Of a stretch of 64,000 bases of DNA, positions 37,414 to 46,652 are shown piece after piece. The notes beneath the pieces are model-generated. The model ran no database searches, was not told the origin of the DNA, and worked only from the letters and a program-made list of their open reading frames with translations. Position numbers and translations under genes: made by a program. Origin of the DNA: DASUPK01 sp963804595 (GTDB lineage Bacteria > Actinomycetota > Thermoleophilia > Solirubrobacterales > 70-9); contig CAWDQZ010000011.1 of assembly GCA_963804595.1 (NCBI GenBank), positions 1 to 64,000 on the forward strand. Direction: 5' to 3'. The stretch's first letter is position 1, and the number at the start of each line of letters is the position of its first letter.

Positions 37414-38073
37414 CTAGCCGAGCAGCAGCTCGTCCGCGCCCTCCGGCTTCCAGCGCTGCGCGATGGCCGCGAAGGGAACGCCGAGGAACCACATGCACGC
37501 GGCGAGCGGGGTGGAGACGAAGGCCACCGGAATCGAGAGCAGGAAGAAGACGACAGGGGACAGCGACATAGCGACGCCGTAGCGATAGACGTCACGCGGC
37601 ACCTTCCGCTCCAGCAGATCGTGGTTCTGCGCGTAGGCGAAGAGGACGACCTCCATGCCGCTCACCGCCGCCACGTTGACCGCGTAGATCACGATCGAGA
37701 GCGGGTTGGAGAAGTACTCGCCGAGCAGCGCCGTCGGGAATGGCAGGAACGCGATGAATGCGAGGTAGACGAGGTTGAGGCCGATCAGGCTGCGGTCGAT
37801 TCGGGCAAGCGCGGAGAAATAGGTGTGGTGCGCAAGCCAATAGCGGCCGATCACGGCGAAGCTGATGAAGAAGCTGACGAACTTCGCGGTGTCGTCGTTG
37901 AGCCGGTCGGCCAGCTCGCTCACGCTGCTCTCGTGGATCAGGGTCGGCACGGCGAGGTCGACGACCAGCAGCGTCATCGCGATGGCGAAGAGCCCGTCGG
38001 TGAAGGTCAGGGTCCGAGCGAACTCGACGCTCTCGCGCCCGTACGTCCGTCGCGGCGCGAGGTTCTCCTGCAC
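37414..38073 (-). CDS. TMEM175-family (DUF1211) membrane protein
   Basis: The 219-residue protein carries the hallmark TFTDGLFAIAMTLLVVDL in the first helix (the FSD-type K+ filter motif of TMEM175) and six hydrophobic segments, including SFFISFAVIGRYWLAHH. Bacterial TMEM175 proteins are potassium-permeable channels. Convergent with the GGDEF gene. Confidence 0.9.
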   Translation of the reverse strand: MQENLAPRRTYGRESVEFARTLTFTDGLFAIAMTLLVVDLAVPTLIHESSVSELADRLNDDTAKFVSFFISFAVIGRYWLAHHTYFSALARIDRSLIGLNLVYLAFIAFLPFPTALLGEYFSNPLSIVIYAVNVAAVSGMEVVLFAYAQNHDLLERKVPRDVYRYGVAMSLSPVVFFLLSIPVAFVSTPLAACMWFLGVPFAAIAQRWKPEGADELLLG

Positions 38074-38085
38074 GTCGCCCCCCGG

Positions 38086-38778
38086 CTAGAGGCCGAGGTC
38101 TCGCAGGAAGCCGGGCTTGAAGGCGGCGAGGTTGACGAACGCCGGCAGCGGCATGTCCTCGGGGTTGCCCTGGACGCCGACGCGGGCGCCCTCCGGTACC
38201 TCTCCCTCGAGCCGCTTGCCGAGCTCGGTCGCGTCGTCCTCGGTGGTCACCCCTACCAGCAGGTAGCGGAAGCGCCGCTTCACCGGAAGGCCCTCGAGCC
38301 GGAGCTGCTCGGCGAAATCGTGGGTTCCGCGTATGTGGGGCATCTCGATGACGATCTGCCAGGGGAACTCGCCGTGGGCGGCCTCGCGAGTTCCCTGCGC
38401 CTCGTTCTCCCTCATCTCCTCCAAGGCGGCAGCCTCGTCATCGGGCAGCGGCTCCTCGGCGTCCTTCCACTCATCGGCGATCGGGTGCCAGCGCATCAGG
38501 TGGACCTGGCCGACGAGTTTCTCGTCCTCCATGATGTGCTTGACGACGCGCTCGGCCTCCTGTGCCGCCTGGTCGTGCCAGGCGTAGACGAAGATGAAGG
38601 ACCCGTCGCGCGTCACGATCACGCTGCCGCCGAGGAGCTTGCGCGCTTCGTCATCGAGCTGGAGGTCGTGCAGCGCCCCCGACAGGGTGTCGGCGTGCTC
38701 GTCGCGGTCGAGTGCGACCTCGACGCGCCACTCCTCGCGGCTGCGGGGCGGGTCGTTCCAATCGTTCACGTCGTTCAC
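38086..38778 (-). CDS. Hypothetical two-domain protein (230 aa)
   Basis: The soluble acidic protein seems built of two similar ferredoxin-like halves, one around WRVEVALDRDEHADTLSGAL and the other around WQIVIEMPHIRGTHDFAEQL. Both read as a beta strand, a helix and then further strands (VIVTRDGSFIFVYAW and RFRYLLVGVTTEDDATEL). I do not recognise the family. It ends 12 bp before the TMEM175 gene start and is probably co-transcribed with it. Confidence 0.65.
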   Translation of the reverse strand: MNDVNDWNDPPRSREEWRVEVALDRDEHADTLSGALHDLQLDDEARKLLGGSVIVTRDGSFIFVYAWHDQAAQEAERVVKHIMEDEKLVGQVHLMRWHPIADEWKDAEEPLPDDEAAALEEMRENEAQGTREAAHGEFPWQIVIEMPHIRGTHDFAEQLRLEGLPVKRRFRYLLVGVTTEDDATELGKRLEGEVPEGARVGVQGNPEDMPLPAFVNLAAFKPGFLRDLGL

Positions 38779-38788
38779 GCCAGCAACT

Positions 38789-39385
38789 CTATGCCTCGAC
38801 CAGCCTGCCGCTCGGGCCGAGGTTGATCACCTTCGTCGAACCGACCTCGTCCTCGGTGCCCCAGGCCTCGTGGATGTGGCCGCAGACGGCCAGTGGGGGG
38901 TGTTTCGCCTCGATCGACTCGAGGATCGCCTGACTCCCCAGATGGTCGCCTGAGCTCGAGGTGTCGCAGTGCCCCTTCGGCGGGGAATGGACGACCAGCA
39001 CGGCGCCGTCCGGACAGCCGGCGAGGCGCTCGGCCGCCTGCTCCTCGTCGAGGTCGAAGCTCCAGTCCCAGGGCGTGACCGGGATCCCGGCCCCGAGGCC
39101 GAAGAACTGCGTCCCGTCGATCTCGGTGCCCTGGCCGTGGAGGACCGTCGCGCTCTCCCAGCCCTCGCAGGCCGCGCGCAGCGCGTCCTCGGTCTCGTTG
39201 TTGCCGGGAACGAGCACCGTCGGCACGGAGATTGGCTTCAGCGCGTCGATCGTCTCCTCGAGGCCTTCGTGGATCGAGGCGAAGTCCCCTGCGGCGATCA
39301 CGGCGTCGGCCTCGGAGGAGCGCTCGACCAGGCTGGCGGCCTGCCCGAGGTCGCGATGCAGGTCGCTGAACGCGAGCACCCTCAC
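38789..39385 (-). CDS. Calcineurin-like metallophosphoesterase
   Basis: The 198-residue protein has every metal motif in order: FSDLHRD, AAGDFAS, PGNNE, VVHSPP and CGHIHEAWG. It belongs to the short phosphodiesterase type (YfcE/Mj0936-like). Substrate unknown. It lies 10 bp upstream of the preceding hypothetical gene on the same strand. Confidence 0.9.
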   Translation of the reverse strand: MRVLAFSDLHRDLGQAASLVERSSEADAVIAAGDFASIHEGLEETIDALKPISVPTVLVPGNNETEDALRAACEGWESATVLHGQGTEIDGTQFFGLGAGIPVTPWDWSFDLDEEQAAERLAGCPDGAVLVVHSPPKGHCDTSSSGDHLGSQAILESIEAKHPPLAVCGHIHEAWGTEDEVGSTKVINLGPSGRLVEA

Positions 39386-39408
39386 GGCGCGCAGTCTGGC
39401 ACGGGCGG

Positions 39409-40359
39409 TTAGGCCGCGCGCTTCTTGCGCGGGATGTCGCGCGGTCGCAGATAGCCGAGCTCATCGAGCTTCTCGGCGAGGATCCCGTGCATCTCGAGGA
39501 TCTCCTCGCGCGACATGTGGTCGGCCCAGCCACCCGGCTCGGCACGGCGGATCTCGCGACCGGCCCCCTTGTCGTCGCTTGGGACGGCCGAGAAGGCGTG
39601 GGTTCCGGCTATCTCCTCGAGCTGCTCGCGGGCGACGTCGACCTCGAGCATGGCGCAGATCCTCTGCAGGGCGGCGACCGGGTCGCCGCGCATCTCCTCG
39701 TAGCGGATCAGCACGCGGCGCTCGGGGTCGGTGCGGGCGAAGGTCTCCTGCACTACCGCGGTGCGGTGGAGCCAGACGCTCGACTGCCAGCGGATCAGTG
39801 CCGGACGGCCGGTGTCGTCGAGCGGGTAGGCGCCCTCATCGGTCGCCCAGCTGCCGTCCCTGTAGGCGTCGAGCCAGGAGTCGACGACGTCGCGGCCATC
39901 GCGCAGGAGGAAGATCAGCGATGACCGCGGGAAGAGGTCCATGATCGTGTCCGCCGCATGGGAGCCGGGCTCCTTGACGACGACGATCGGGTCCTCGATT
40001 CCGCCCGCCTCGTCGATGTCCTGAGCGGCCTGTGCCTCGAAGCGGGCGCCGATCAGGTCTCGCAGCTGCGGCATCCAGGTGTCGCGGTAGCGGTCCGAGA
40101 ACAGGTAGTCGCGCTTCTTGCGCTTGAAGTCCGCGAGCGTGCCGAGCTTGGGCGGGTCCTTGGCAGTGGCCCAGGCCAGCGGGATCGGGCGCCACACACC
40201 GAGATGGTGGCCGATGTGGGGATCATCGATCGGGATGACCCGCTCGAGCTCGGAGAGCATCCGCAGTAGCCAGGTGCTGCCGCTTCGCGACGAGCCGAAG
40301 ATCCAGGCCAACCGCCCTGGCGCGGAAACCGAGAGGTCTCGTGTGTCTCCCTCAGGCAC
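39409..40359 (-). CDS. Sulfotransferase-family protein
   Basis: The 316-residue protein has the PAPS 5'-phosphosulfate loop IFGSSRSGSTWLLRML near the N-terminus and the 3'-phosphate site LIFLLRDGRDVVDSWLDA. It transfers a sulfonyl group from PAPS to an unknown hydroxyl or amine. GTG 40359 has AGAAGGGG before it; the earlier ATG has no such support. It starts 24 bp upstream of the phosphoesterase gene. Confidence 0.88.
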   Translation of the reverse strand: MPEGDTRDLSVSAPGRLAWIFGSSRSGSTWLLRMLSELERVIPIDDPHIGHHLGVWRPIPLAWATAKDPPKLGTLADFKRKKRDYLFSDRYRDTWMPQLRDLIGARFEAQAAQDIDEAGGIEDPIVVVKEPGSHAADTIMDLFPRSSLIFLLRDGRDVVDSWLDAYRDGSWATDEGAYPLDDTGRPALIRWQSSVWLHRTAVVQETFARTDPERRVLIRYEEMRGDPVAALQRICAMLEVDVAREQLEEIAGTHAFSAVPSDDKGAGREIRRAEPGGWADHMSREEILEMHGILAEKLDELGYLRPRDIPRKKRAA

Positions 40360-40447
40360 GTTGCCCCTTCTCAGATCGAGATGGTGACAGGATCCGCCGC
40401 GTCCGGAGGACGCAGCATTCAATTTGCGTCAGACGGAAGCGCTCGGG

Positions 40448-40591
40448 TCAGACCCGTCCGGCCCGTCCGGCCCTCAGGCGTGGCCAGACCAGGAGGACGA
40501 GACCGACCAGGATGCAGACGATGCCGAGCCCATAGTTGACGAGCACGGCGAGCACGATCCCGATCACGATCAGCAGTAGCGATAGTTCCAT
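40448..40591 (-). CDS. Small hydrophobic membrane protein (47 aa)
   Basis: The start MELSLLLIVIGIVLAVLV and a second helix GIVCILVGLVLLVWPRL make a two-helix hairpin with a basic tail. It resembles the short DUF6131-like membrane proteins of actinobacteria. GAAGGCGG precedes the ATG. Its function is unknown. Confidence 0.55.
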   Translation of the reverse strand: MELSLLLIVIGIVLAVLVNYGLGIVCILVGLVLLVWPRLRAGRAGRV

Positions 40592-40680
40592 TCCGCCTTC
40601 GATACCCCGCGGAAGCGGCCCAAAACCCCCGGAGGCTCGAGGCAGGTGAATATCCGCGATCCGCGGGTAAGCACAGAGCA

Positions 40681-41342
40681 GTGCCTCGCATAGCGATTCT
40701 CGATGTCGATGGAACGCTCGTCGACACGAACTACCACCACGCGATCGCCTGGTTCCGGGCTTTTCGCTGCCACTTCCTGACCCTTCAGGTCTGGCGGATC
40801 CACCGCCACATCGGGATGGGCGGGGATCAGCTGGTCGCAGCCCTTGCGGGCGACGCGGTCGAGGAACGTCTCGGCGACAGCATCCGCGAGGCCGAGGGCG
40901 AGCTCTACAAGGAGCTGATCGACGAGGTGCAGCCGATGGAGGGCTCCCGCCGGCTGATCGAGGACCTGAAGGACGCTGGCAACACCGTCGTGCTCGCCAG
41001 CTCGGCCAAGGACTGGGAGGTCGACCACTACCTCGAGCTCCTCGACGCGAAGGAGATCGTTGACGACTGGACGACCTCGGCGGACGTGGAGCAGACGAAG
41101 CCGGAACCCGATCTGGTGCACGCGGCCCTCGACAAGGTCGGCGGTGGACGCCCGAGGAGGCGCTGCTGATAGGCGACACGGTCTGGGACGTCGAGGCCGC
41201 TCATCGGGCCGGCGTGGAGACGCTTGCCGTGCGGACGGGTGGGTTCTCCGAGCAGGAGCTGCGGGACGCCGGTGCCCGCGAGGTCTTCACCTCGGTCGAG
41301 GAGCTGCGGCAGAACCTGGTGGAGACGCCGCTGCGGAGTTAG
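40681..41342 (+). pseudogene. HAD-family phosphatase gene with a frameshift
   Basis: The N-terminal part (GTG 40681) has the HAD motif I nucleophile AILDVDGTLVDTNYHHA, motif II VVLASSAKDWEV and motif III lysine in EQTKPEPDLV. The frame stops at 41169. Motif IV (ALLIGDTVWDVEAAHRAG) and the C-terminus continue in another frame to 41342. The total length is one base short of a multiple of three. The break is near 41138-41148 (GGCGGTGG). If repaired it would be a 220-residue phosphoglycolate-phosphatase-like enzyme. It may be real decay or a one-base sequence error. Confidence 0.78.
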
Positions 41343-41680
41343 GAGGGCTGATCGGGGTCGGTCGGCCGGTCGGTCCCGCCCTCGTCAGCGGCGGCGAGCC
41401 GCTTGCCCTCGCGCCGCACCAGGCCGCGGCGTTGGGCCAGCCAGAGGACATCGCCGAAGCGACCCGGTCCCCAGAACCTCGATTCGACTGCGCGACGCAG
41501 GTCCCGGCGATTCATCGGCCCGTGCTCGCGCAGGGCGGCGAGGATCTCGGTCAGCTCGCGGTCGATGTCGCGGTCCTCGGTGTCGGCGGAGGTCACGGAG
41601 AACGGCGCCCAAGCTGACCGTGGGCCCCGGGGGCGGGCCTCGGGGTCTGGCGGCCGCCGCCGCGAGAACCTGGCGCTCAC
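41339..41680 (-). CDS. Hypothetical winged-helix protein (113 aa)
   Basis: GTG 41680 overlaps the MFS stop by 4 bp (GTGA). The first 30 residues are basic and proline-rich. The rest reads as a winged helix: ELTEILAALREHGPMNRRDLRRAV, then SRFWGPGRFGDVLWLAQRRGLVRREG. It could be a small DNA-binding regulator of the transporter operon. The family is not recognised. Confidence 0.6.
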   Translation of the reverse strand: MSARFSRRRPPDPEARPRGPRSAWAPFSVTSADTEDRDIDRELTEILAALREHGPMNRRDLRRAVESRFWGPGRFGDVLWLAQRRGLVRREGKRLAAADEGGTDRPTDPDQPS

Positions 41681-43149
41681 GTGCTCTCCACCGCCTCGGC
41701 CGAGAGCGGCTCGGCGACCTCCTCGAGATGTCTCTGCTCCGCCCGGACGCCCAGGAGCCACTCGACCACCGCGGCGATGCCCATCAGGGCTGCCGTTATC
41801 GCGAAGGCCACGAACACTGCGTCCGGGTTCCCGCCGTCCACGACCTTGCCGTAGTAGAGCGGTCCGATCGCGCCGCCGATTCCGGTCGCGATCGCATAGA
41901 AGAGCGCGATCGCCATTGCCCTCGTCTCCAGCGGGAAGATCTCGCTGACGGTCAGGTACGCGGCGGACGCCGCGGCGGAGGCGAAGAAGAAGGTGGCGCA
42001 GATGACGGCGATGAAGACCCAGACCGATGCGCCGGTGTTCGCGATCAGGTAACCGTTGACGAGCATTCCGATCCCGCCGAGGAAATAGGTCGCCGTGATC
42101 ATCTCCCGTCGGCCGAAGGTGTCGAAGAGCCGGCCCAGCAGCAGGGCGCCGAGGAAGTTCGCGATGCCGAACGGGACCAGATAGAGGCCGGCGACGCTGT
42201 CGCTTACCCCGAAGAAGCCGGTGAGCAGCCCTGAGAAGTTGAAGAGCACGGCGTTGTATAGGAAGGCCTGGGTGCCCATCAGGGCGAAGCCGAGGATGAA
42301 GCGCCGCGGGTACTTCTTGAAGAGGGTCCGCCCGATGTCGATGAATCCCGTGCTCTCCCTCGGAGAGATCTCCAGCTCCATATCCGCCTCCGGCAGGTCT
42401 CGCTTGCCGGTCTCCTCCTTGACCGTCTCCTCGATCTCCGCCACGAGCTTCTCCGCCTCCTCCTGTCGCCCGTGGACCATCAGCCAGCGCGGGCTCTCGG
42501 GCACGTAGCGCCGGACCAGCATGATTCCGAAGGCCAGCAGGGCCCCGAGGGCGAAGCCGAGGCGCCAGCCGAGGTCGGTGCCGAAGATCGAGGTGTCGAG
42601 CAGAACGCCCGTCATCGCCGCCCCGAAGGCCGCGCCGAGCCAGAAGCTCCCGTTCACGGCCAGATCGACCCAGCCGCGCACCCGAGCCGGGATGAGCTCG
42701 TCGATCGCGGAGTTGATGGCCGCGTATTCGCCGCCGATCCCGAACCCGGTGAGGAAGCGGAAGAGCGCGAACCACGCGAAGCTGCCGGCGAAGGCCGTCC
42801 CCACGGTGGCGAGCAGATAGACGAGCAGGGTGACGAGGAAGAGCCGCTTGCGCCCCAGCCGGTCGGTCAGGTAGCCGAAGAAGAGCGCCCCGCAGCAGGC
42901 GCCGAGGACATAAGCGGTACCCGCCTGGCCGAGCTGCGATGCCGAGAGGCCGAGGGCGCCGGGCTCCTGCAGACGAGCGCCGATCGCGCCGACGATCGTC
43001 ACCTCGAGCCCGTCGAGGACCCAGACCGTTCCCAGCCCGATCAGGACGAGCCAGTGCCACCTCGACCACGGGAGCCGGTCGATCCGCGCCGGGATCCGTG
43101 TCCTGATGGTCTCGTCGGCCGACGGCTTCCCTGCCGTGGTCTCCTCCAT
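41677..43149 (-). CDS. MFS transporter, sugar/organic-acid porter type
   Basis: The 490-residue, 12-helix protein has WVLDGLEVTIVGAIG in helix 1, motif A GYLTDRLGRKRLFLV, the RFLTGFGIGGEYAAINS segment of the metabolite-proton symporter group, the PESPRWLMVHGR sugar-porter-like motif, and LGRLFDTFGRREMI after the central loop. Probably a proton-linked importer of a sugar or organic acid. Confidence 0.9.
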   Translation of the reverse strand: MEETTAGKPSADETIRTRIPARIDRLPWSRWHWLVLIGLGTVWVLDGLEVTIVGAIGARLQEPGALGLSASQLGQAGTAYVLGACCGALFFGYLTDRLGRKRLFLVTLLVYLLATVGTAFAGSFAWFALFRFLTGFGIGGEYAAINSAIDELIPARVRGWVDLAVNGSFWLGAAFGAAMTGVLLDTSIFGTDLGWRLGFALGALLAFGIMLVRRYVPESPRWLMVHGRQEEAEKLVAEIEETVKEETGKRDLPEADMELEISPRESTGFIDIGRTLFKKYPRRFILGFALMGTQAFLYNAVLFNFSGLLTGFFGVSDSVAGLYLVPFGIANFLGALLLGRLFDTFGRREMITATYFLGGIGMLVNGYLIANTGASVWVFIAVICATFFFASAAASAAYLTVSEIFPLETRAMAIALFYAIATGIGGAIGPLYYGKVVDGGNPDAVFVAFAITAALMGIAAVVEWLLGVRAEQRHLEEVAEPLSAEAVEST

Positions 43150-43156
43150 GGCCCTC

Positions 43157-43918
43157 TTATCTCCCCGCTTTCACCTCCTCCAAACGGCGGGCGGCGGTTT
43201 GCACGGTCTGCTCGTCCAGGACGGCGTCGACCAGCTCGTAGCGCTTGTCGAGCTCGCCGATGATCGCCTCCTCGAGCTCGTCGGGGTCCACCTCGCGGCC
43301 CAGTTCCTCCGAGACGCTGCCGGAGGTCGTCGGGTCGAAGTCGAGCTGGAGAGCCGCGTACACCGGCTCGAGCACGTGCGCGACCTCACGGCCATCCGAT
43401 GCCACGACGACGCCGCCCATATGGGCGCCGCCGCGGATCATCCTCTGACCGATCCCGGCGAGCTTGGTCTGGCCACGGGCATTGACGCTGTAGGCACCGG
43501 GGCAGTACTCGCCGGGCACCTCGCCGACCCTCGCGTCCACACCGAGGCCCCGGAGGGCGGCGGCGATCATTTCGGCCATCTCCTCGAAGCGGGCGTAGGT
43601 GCGCTTCGGCGGCTGAGGGTCCGCATAGGCGCGCGCGATCGCGATCGTGCCGGTGTGGAAGACGGCCGCCCGGCCGCCGGCGAGCCGCTCGACCGCGGCG
43701 AACCCGGCCTCGCGCGCGGCCTCGGCCGCGGCCTCGTATCCCGGGCTGGAGACGTCCTGGCGGCCGAAGGCGACCTCGTTGCCGGGCCGATGGATGCGAA
43801 TCGTCGGCGGCAGCTCACCCGCTGCCACGCGGCTCAGGATCGTCCGCGAGATCTCGGTGCTGAGCTCGGGCTGGTCCGGAAAGGAGTGGCGGATCAGACG
43901 AAGTTGCTCCACGAACAA
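43157..43918 (-). CDS. Lipoate-protein ligase-like (BPL/LplA superfamily) protein
   Basis: The 253-residue protein has EVAFGRQD, LAGGRAAVFHTGTIAI (the RRxGGGxVxHxxG-like lipoyl pocket) and the catalytic-type lysine in GQTKLAGIGQR. It should attach lipoate or octanoate to E2 or GcvH domains. The start is TTG or the GTG two codons later. The 50 bp downstream of its start hold no gene. Confidence 0.82.
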   Translation of the reverse strand: MFVEQLRLIRHSFPDQPELSTEISRTILSRVAAGELPPTIRIHRPGNEVAFGRQDVSSPGYEAAAEAAREAGFAAVERLAGGRAAVFHTGTIAIARAYADPQPPKRTYARFEEMAEMIAAALRGLGVDARVGEVPGEYCPGAYSVNARGQTKLAGIGQRMIRGGAHMGGVVVASDGREVAHVLEPVYAALQLDFDPTTSGSVSEELGREVDPDELEEAIIGELDKRYELVDAVLDEQTVQTAARRLEEVKAGR

Positions 43919-44005
43919 CAGTGTGAAGGGATGGCTTCGCCATCAGATCGCGGCCACAAGCGCCCGCAGAACCGCTTTGCTCATAGTGGAGCGGCCTGGT
44001 GGCCG

Positions 44006-44728
44006 CTATGCCGCCTCGTCCGGATCGTCCGCCAGGAGAGCCTCACGGAGGAGCCGCTCCTCCTCGTCGAAGAGGTGACCGATCATGCGGTCGCGGTCGA
44101 GGAGGATGCGCCGCTTGGTCTGGCTGGTCGCCTGCCGCGGCGCCGACGCGATCCTGCCGGCCAGCTCGACCGCTCGAGGCACCAGCTCGGCGGCGGGGTA
44201 GATGCGCCCGACGATTCCCATCCGTTGGGCCCCCTCCGCGTCCAGCAGCCTGCCCGTCAGGGTGAGCTCCGCGGCGACCGGAGCGGGCAGGGCTGCCCGG
44301 GCTGCGGCGTAGCTCGGGGGAATGCCGCGCGGGAGCTCCGGAAATCCGAAGCTCGCCTCCTCCGCCGCCAGGCGGAGGTCGCAAAGCAGCGCGAGGGCGA
44401 AGCCGCCGGCGAGCGCGGGACCGTTGACCGCGGCGACCACCGGTTTCAGGCAGCCGCCCACCGCGCGGAAGCTGCCGATGCTGGTCTTGACGAGAAGCTC
44501 CCTGTGCTCGCGGTCGCCGCCGAACTCGCTGGTGTCCATCCCGGAGCAGAAGGCCGGTGGCGCACCCGTCAGGACGACCGCGCCCACGTGGCTGTCCTCG
44601 CCGAGAGCCGTGAACGCCTCGGTGAGCTCGACGCGCAGGTCGATCGAGAGGGCGTTCCGCTTCTCGGGCCGCTGCAGCGTGACGACCGCGACTTCCGCGC
44701 GCCGCTCGAGGGAGAGCAGGCCGGCCAT
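44006..44728 (-). CDS. Enoyl-CoA hydratase/isomerase (crotonase family)
   Basis: The 240-residue crotonase has the CoA and oxyanion-hole motifs LQRPEKRNALSIDLR, AFCSGMDTSEFGG and NGPALAGGFALALLCDLRLAA, then ASFGFPELPRGIPPS. The catalytic Glu of hydratases falls in the FPELPRG region. The start is MAGLLSLERR at 44728. A second crotonase lies at 48498. Confidence 0.88.
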   Translation of the reverse strand: MAGLLSLERRAEVAVVTLQRPEKRNALSIDLRVELTEAFTALGEDSHVGAVVLTGAPPAFCSGMDTSEFGGDREHRELLVKTSIGSFRAVGGCLKPVVAAVNGPALAGGFALALLCDLRLAAEEASFGFPELPRGIPPSYAAARAALPAPVAAELTLTGRLLDAEGAQRMGIVGRIYPAAELVPRAVELAGRIASAPRQATSQTKRRILLDRDRMIGHLFDEEERLLREALLADDPDEAA

Positions 44729-44802
44729 TGCGGGGATCATCCCATCACAACGAACGCCGGCTCCTCTGCTTCGGTCCGGGCCGGCTCGCATAAGGAGGAC
44801 GC

Positions 44803-45264
44803 TTGAAGTCACACACCGAGTACATGACCTTCAACACCGAGGAGCGGCGCGAGTTCGTCCGGATCACGGAGAACGTGCAGAGCGCCGTGGACACCTCCGG
44901 CGTCGCGGAGGGGATGGTGCTTGTCTCGGCGATGCACATCACGGCCGCCGTCTGGGTCAACGACGACGAACCGGGGCTGCAGCAGGACACGCTCGAGTGG
45001 CTCGACAAGGTGGCGCCGCCGAGCTGGAAGGAGCCGGCCAACGAGGTGGCGCGCGAGTTGCTGCCCGACCCCGGCGACTATCGCCACCATCGCGGCGGCG
45101 AGGACAACGGCGACGCGCATCTCAAGAATCTGCTGGTGCATCACCAGGTCGTGCTGCCGATCACGGAGGGGCGCCTTGACCTCGGCCCGTGGCAGGCGGT
45201 CTTCTACTGCGAGTTCGACGGACGCCGCTCGAAGCGGCTGGTGATCAAGGTGATGGGCGATTGA
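44803..45264 (+). CDS. YjbQ/UPF0047-family protein
   Basis: The 153-residue protein has the UPF0047 pattern: VSAMHITAAVWVNDDEPGLQQD, YRHHRGGEDNGDAHLKNLLVHHQVVLPI and LGPWQAVFYCEFDGRR. Family members show weak thiamine-phosphate synthase activity in vitro; the physiological role is unclear. The TTG start follows AAGGAGGA. Confidence 0.92.
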   Translation: MKSHTEYMTFNTEERREFVRITENVQSAVDTSGVAEGMVLVSAMHITAAVWVNDDEPGLQQDTLEWLDKVAPPSWKEPANEVARELLPDPGDYRHHRGGEDNGDAHLKNLLVHHQVVLPITEGRLDLGPWQAVFYCEFDGRRSKRLVIKVMGD

Positions 45265-45316
45265 TGCGAGGGTGCGCCGATAATGCGAGGGTGCTCCGCA
45301 AGGAGCAACCCGTTCT

Positions 45317-46207
45317 GTGATCGGCGCAACCCGTTTCACGCAGGTGGCCGATGGGGAGGGACGCGGGGTGGCCGCCCCGGCCCTGGTCATCGGCGCGGTG
45401 GTCTCGGTGCAGTGCGGATCCGCGGCCGCGACGACGCTTTTCGACCAGGTCGGGCCGGTGGGCGCGGTGCTCTACCGGCTGCTGTTCGCGGCGATCGTCT
45501 TGCTGGCGATCTGGCGGCCTCGCCCGATGGAGGCAGGTCGCGACGGGCTCGTCCTGGCGGTCGCCTTCGGAGTGACGCTGGCCGGGATGAACCTCTGCTT
45601 CTACGAGGCCCTTGACCGCATCGACCTCGGCATCGCGGTGACGTTCGAGTTCGTCGGTCCCCTGCTGGTCGGACTGCTCGGTTCGAGGCGGCCGCTCGAT
45701 CTGGTCTGGGTCGCCTGCGCGGCGGCCGGGGTGCTGTTGCTGACTCGGCCGTCGGGATCCGCGAGCGCGGCGGGCATCGGCTTCGCGCTCCTCGCCGGAG
45801 CTTTCTGGGCCGTGTACATCCTGCTCAGCGCCCGGGTGGGCCGCGTCTTCCCGGGCGGCCGTGGCCTGGCGCTGGCGATGGGCGTCGCCGCACTCCTGAT
45901 GGTCATTCCGGGGACCGCGGCGGCCGGCGGCGATCTGCTCGACCCTGGGGCGGCGGCGGTGGGCGCCGCGACGGCCGTGCTGAGCTCGGTGATCCCGTAC
46001 TCGCTGGAGCTCGAGGCACTGCGGCGGATCGCGGTCGGCACCTTCGGCGTGCTGATGAGCATGGAGCCGGCCGTGGCCGCGCTGATCGGGCTGATCGCGC
46101 TGGATCAGGGTCTCGCCGCCGTCGATGCGCTCGGCATCGGCCTCGTCGTCGTGGCGAGCGCCGGGGTGCTGGGCGCCTCGGCCGCGCGGGCGCCGACCGA
46201 GGCCTGA
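45317..46207 (+). CDS. EamA/DMT-family transporter (RhtA-like)
   Basis: The 296-residue protein has ten hydrophobic helices in two EamA halves, including LAGMNLCFYEALDRIDLGIAVTFEFVGPL and SSVIPYSLELEALRRIAVGTFGVLMSMEPAVAALIG, the RhtA-like signature. It probably exports amino acids or related metabolites. Its last codons form part of a 31-bp tandem repeat that continues past the stop. Confidence 0.9.
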   Translation: MIGATRFTQVADGEGRGVAAPALVIGAVVSVQCGSAAATTLFDQVGPVGAVLYRLLFAAIVLLAIWRPRPMEAGRDGLVLAVAFGVTLAGMNLCFYEALDRIDLGIAVTFEFVGPLLVGLLGSRRPLDLVWVACAAAGVLLLTRPSGSASAAGIGFALLAGAFWAVYILLSARVGRVFPGGRGLALAMGVAALLMVIPGTAAAGGDLLDPGAAAVGAATAVLSSVIPYSLELEALRRIAVGTFGVLMSMEPAVAALIGLIALDQGLAAVDALGIGLVVVASAGVLGASAARAPTEA

Positions 46208-46292
46208 GACCGGCGGCGCGGGCGCAGACCGAGGCTGAGATCGGCGGCGCGGGCGCAGACCGAGGCTGAGATCGGCGGCGCGCCGATCGAAG
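46179..46292 (+). repeat. 31-bp tandem repeat at the 3' end of the EamA gene
   Basis: Two nearly identical 31-bp units begin at 46204 and 46235 (CTGAGACCGGCGGCG and CTGAGATCGGCGGCG). They are followed by a truncated third unit at 46266. A diverged unit inside the gene's 3' end starts at 46179. The repeat unit contains the EamA stop codon. Confidence 0.85.
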
Positions 46293-46652
46293 GCTGGGGA
46301 GCGCCCGGTCGCTGTCTATGCGGCTCGCCGGAGGCGACGCAGCCGGCGGCCGAAGCGCAACCGGGATAGACCCGACGCCGCCGAGAGCTCGACGGTGGTG
46401 GAGTCGTCCCTGGCCGTTGCCCCGAGCAACGAAGGCATATGGCGCTCGATCTGGGCCTCGAGGCATGCCCTACACGAGCACTCAGGAACGGATATGCCTG
46501 TGTTTGAACAGACCGTCATCCGAGTTCCATAAGCCGACGCGCCGTCACGGTAACCGCATCGGCGGTCGGATAACTCGCAAATAGCCCAAAAGCGCGTAGA
46601 TGGCGTCCCGGCACTCGAACCCCTCCTGAGCCCCCTGCAAGGATCCGCGGGT
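46293..46652. other. Gene-poor 360-bp region before the HD hydrolase
   Basis: No convincing coding frame, riboswitch or tRNA is visible. The stretch from about 46480 to 46600 is less GC-rich than its surroundings. A short minus-strand frame (46316-46519) encodes a Cys-rich peptide, but it has no ribosome-binding site and atypical codon use. The HD-gene promoter probably lies here. Confidence 0.5.

Noticed and set aside
41339..43069. 576-aa minus-strand open frame covering the MFS gene
   Set aside because: Only its last 113 codons (from GTG 41680) look like a real gene; the rest is an out-of-frame shadow of the transporter.
46316..46519. Minus-strand Cys-rich 67-aa frame
   Set aside because: Codon use is atypical for this genome, no ribosome-binding site precedes it, and no known motif is present.
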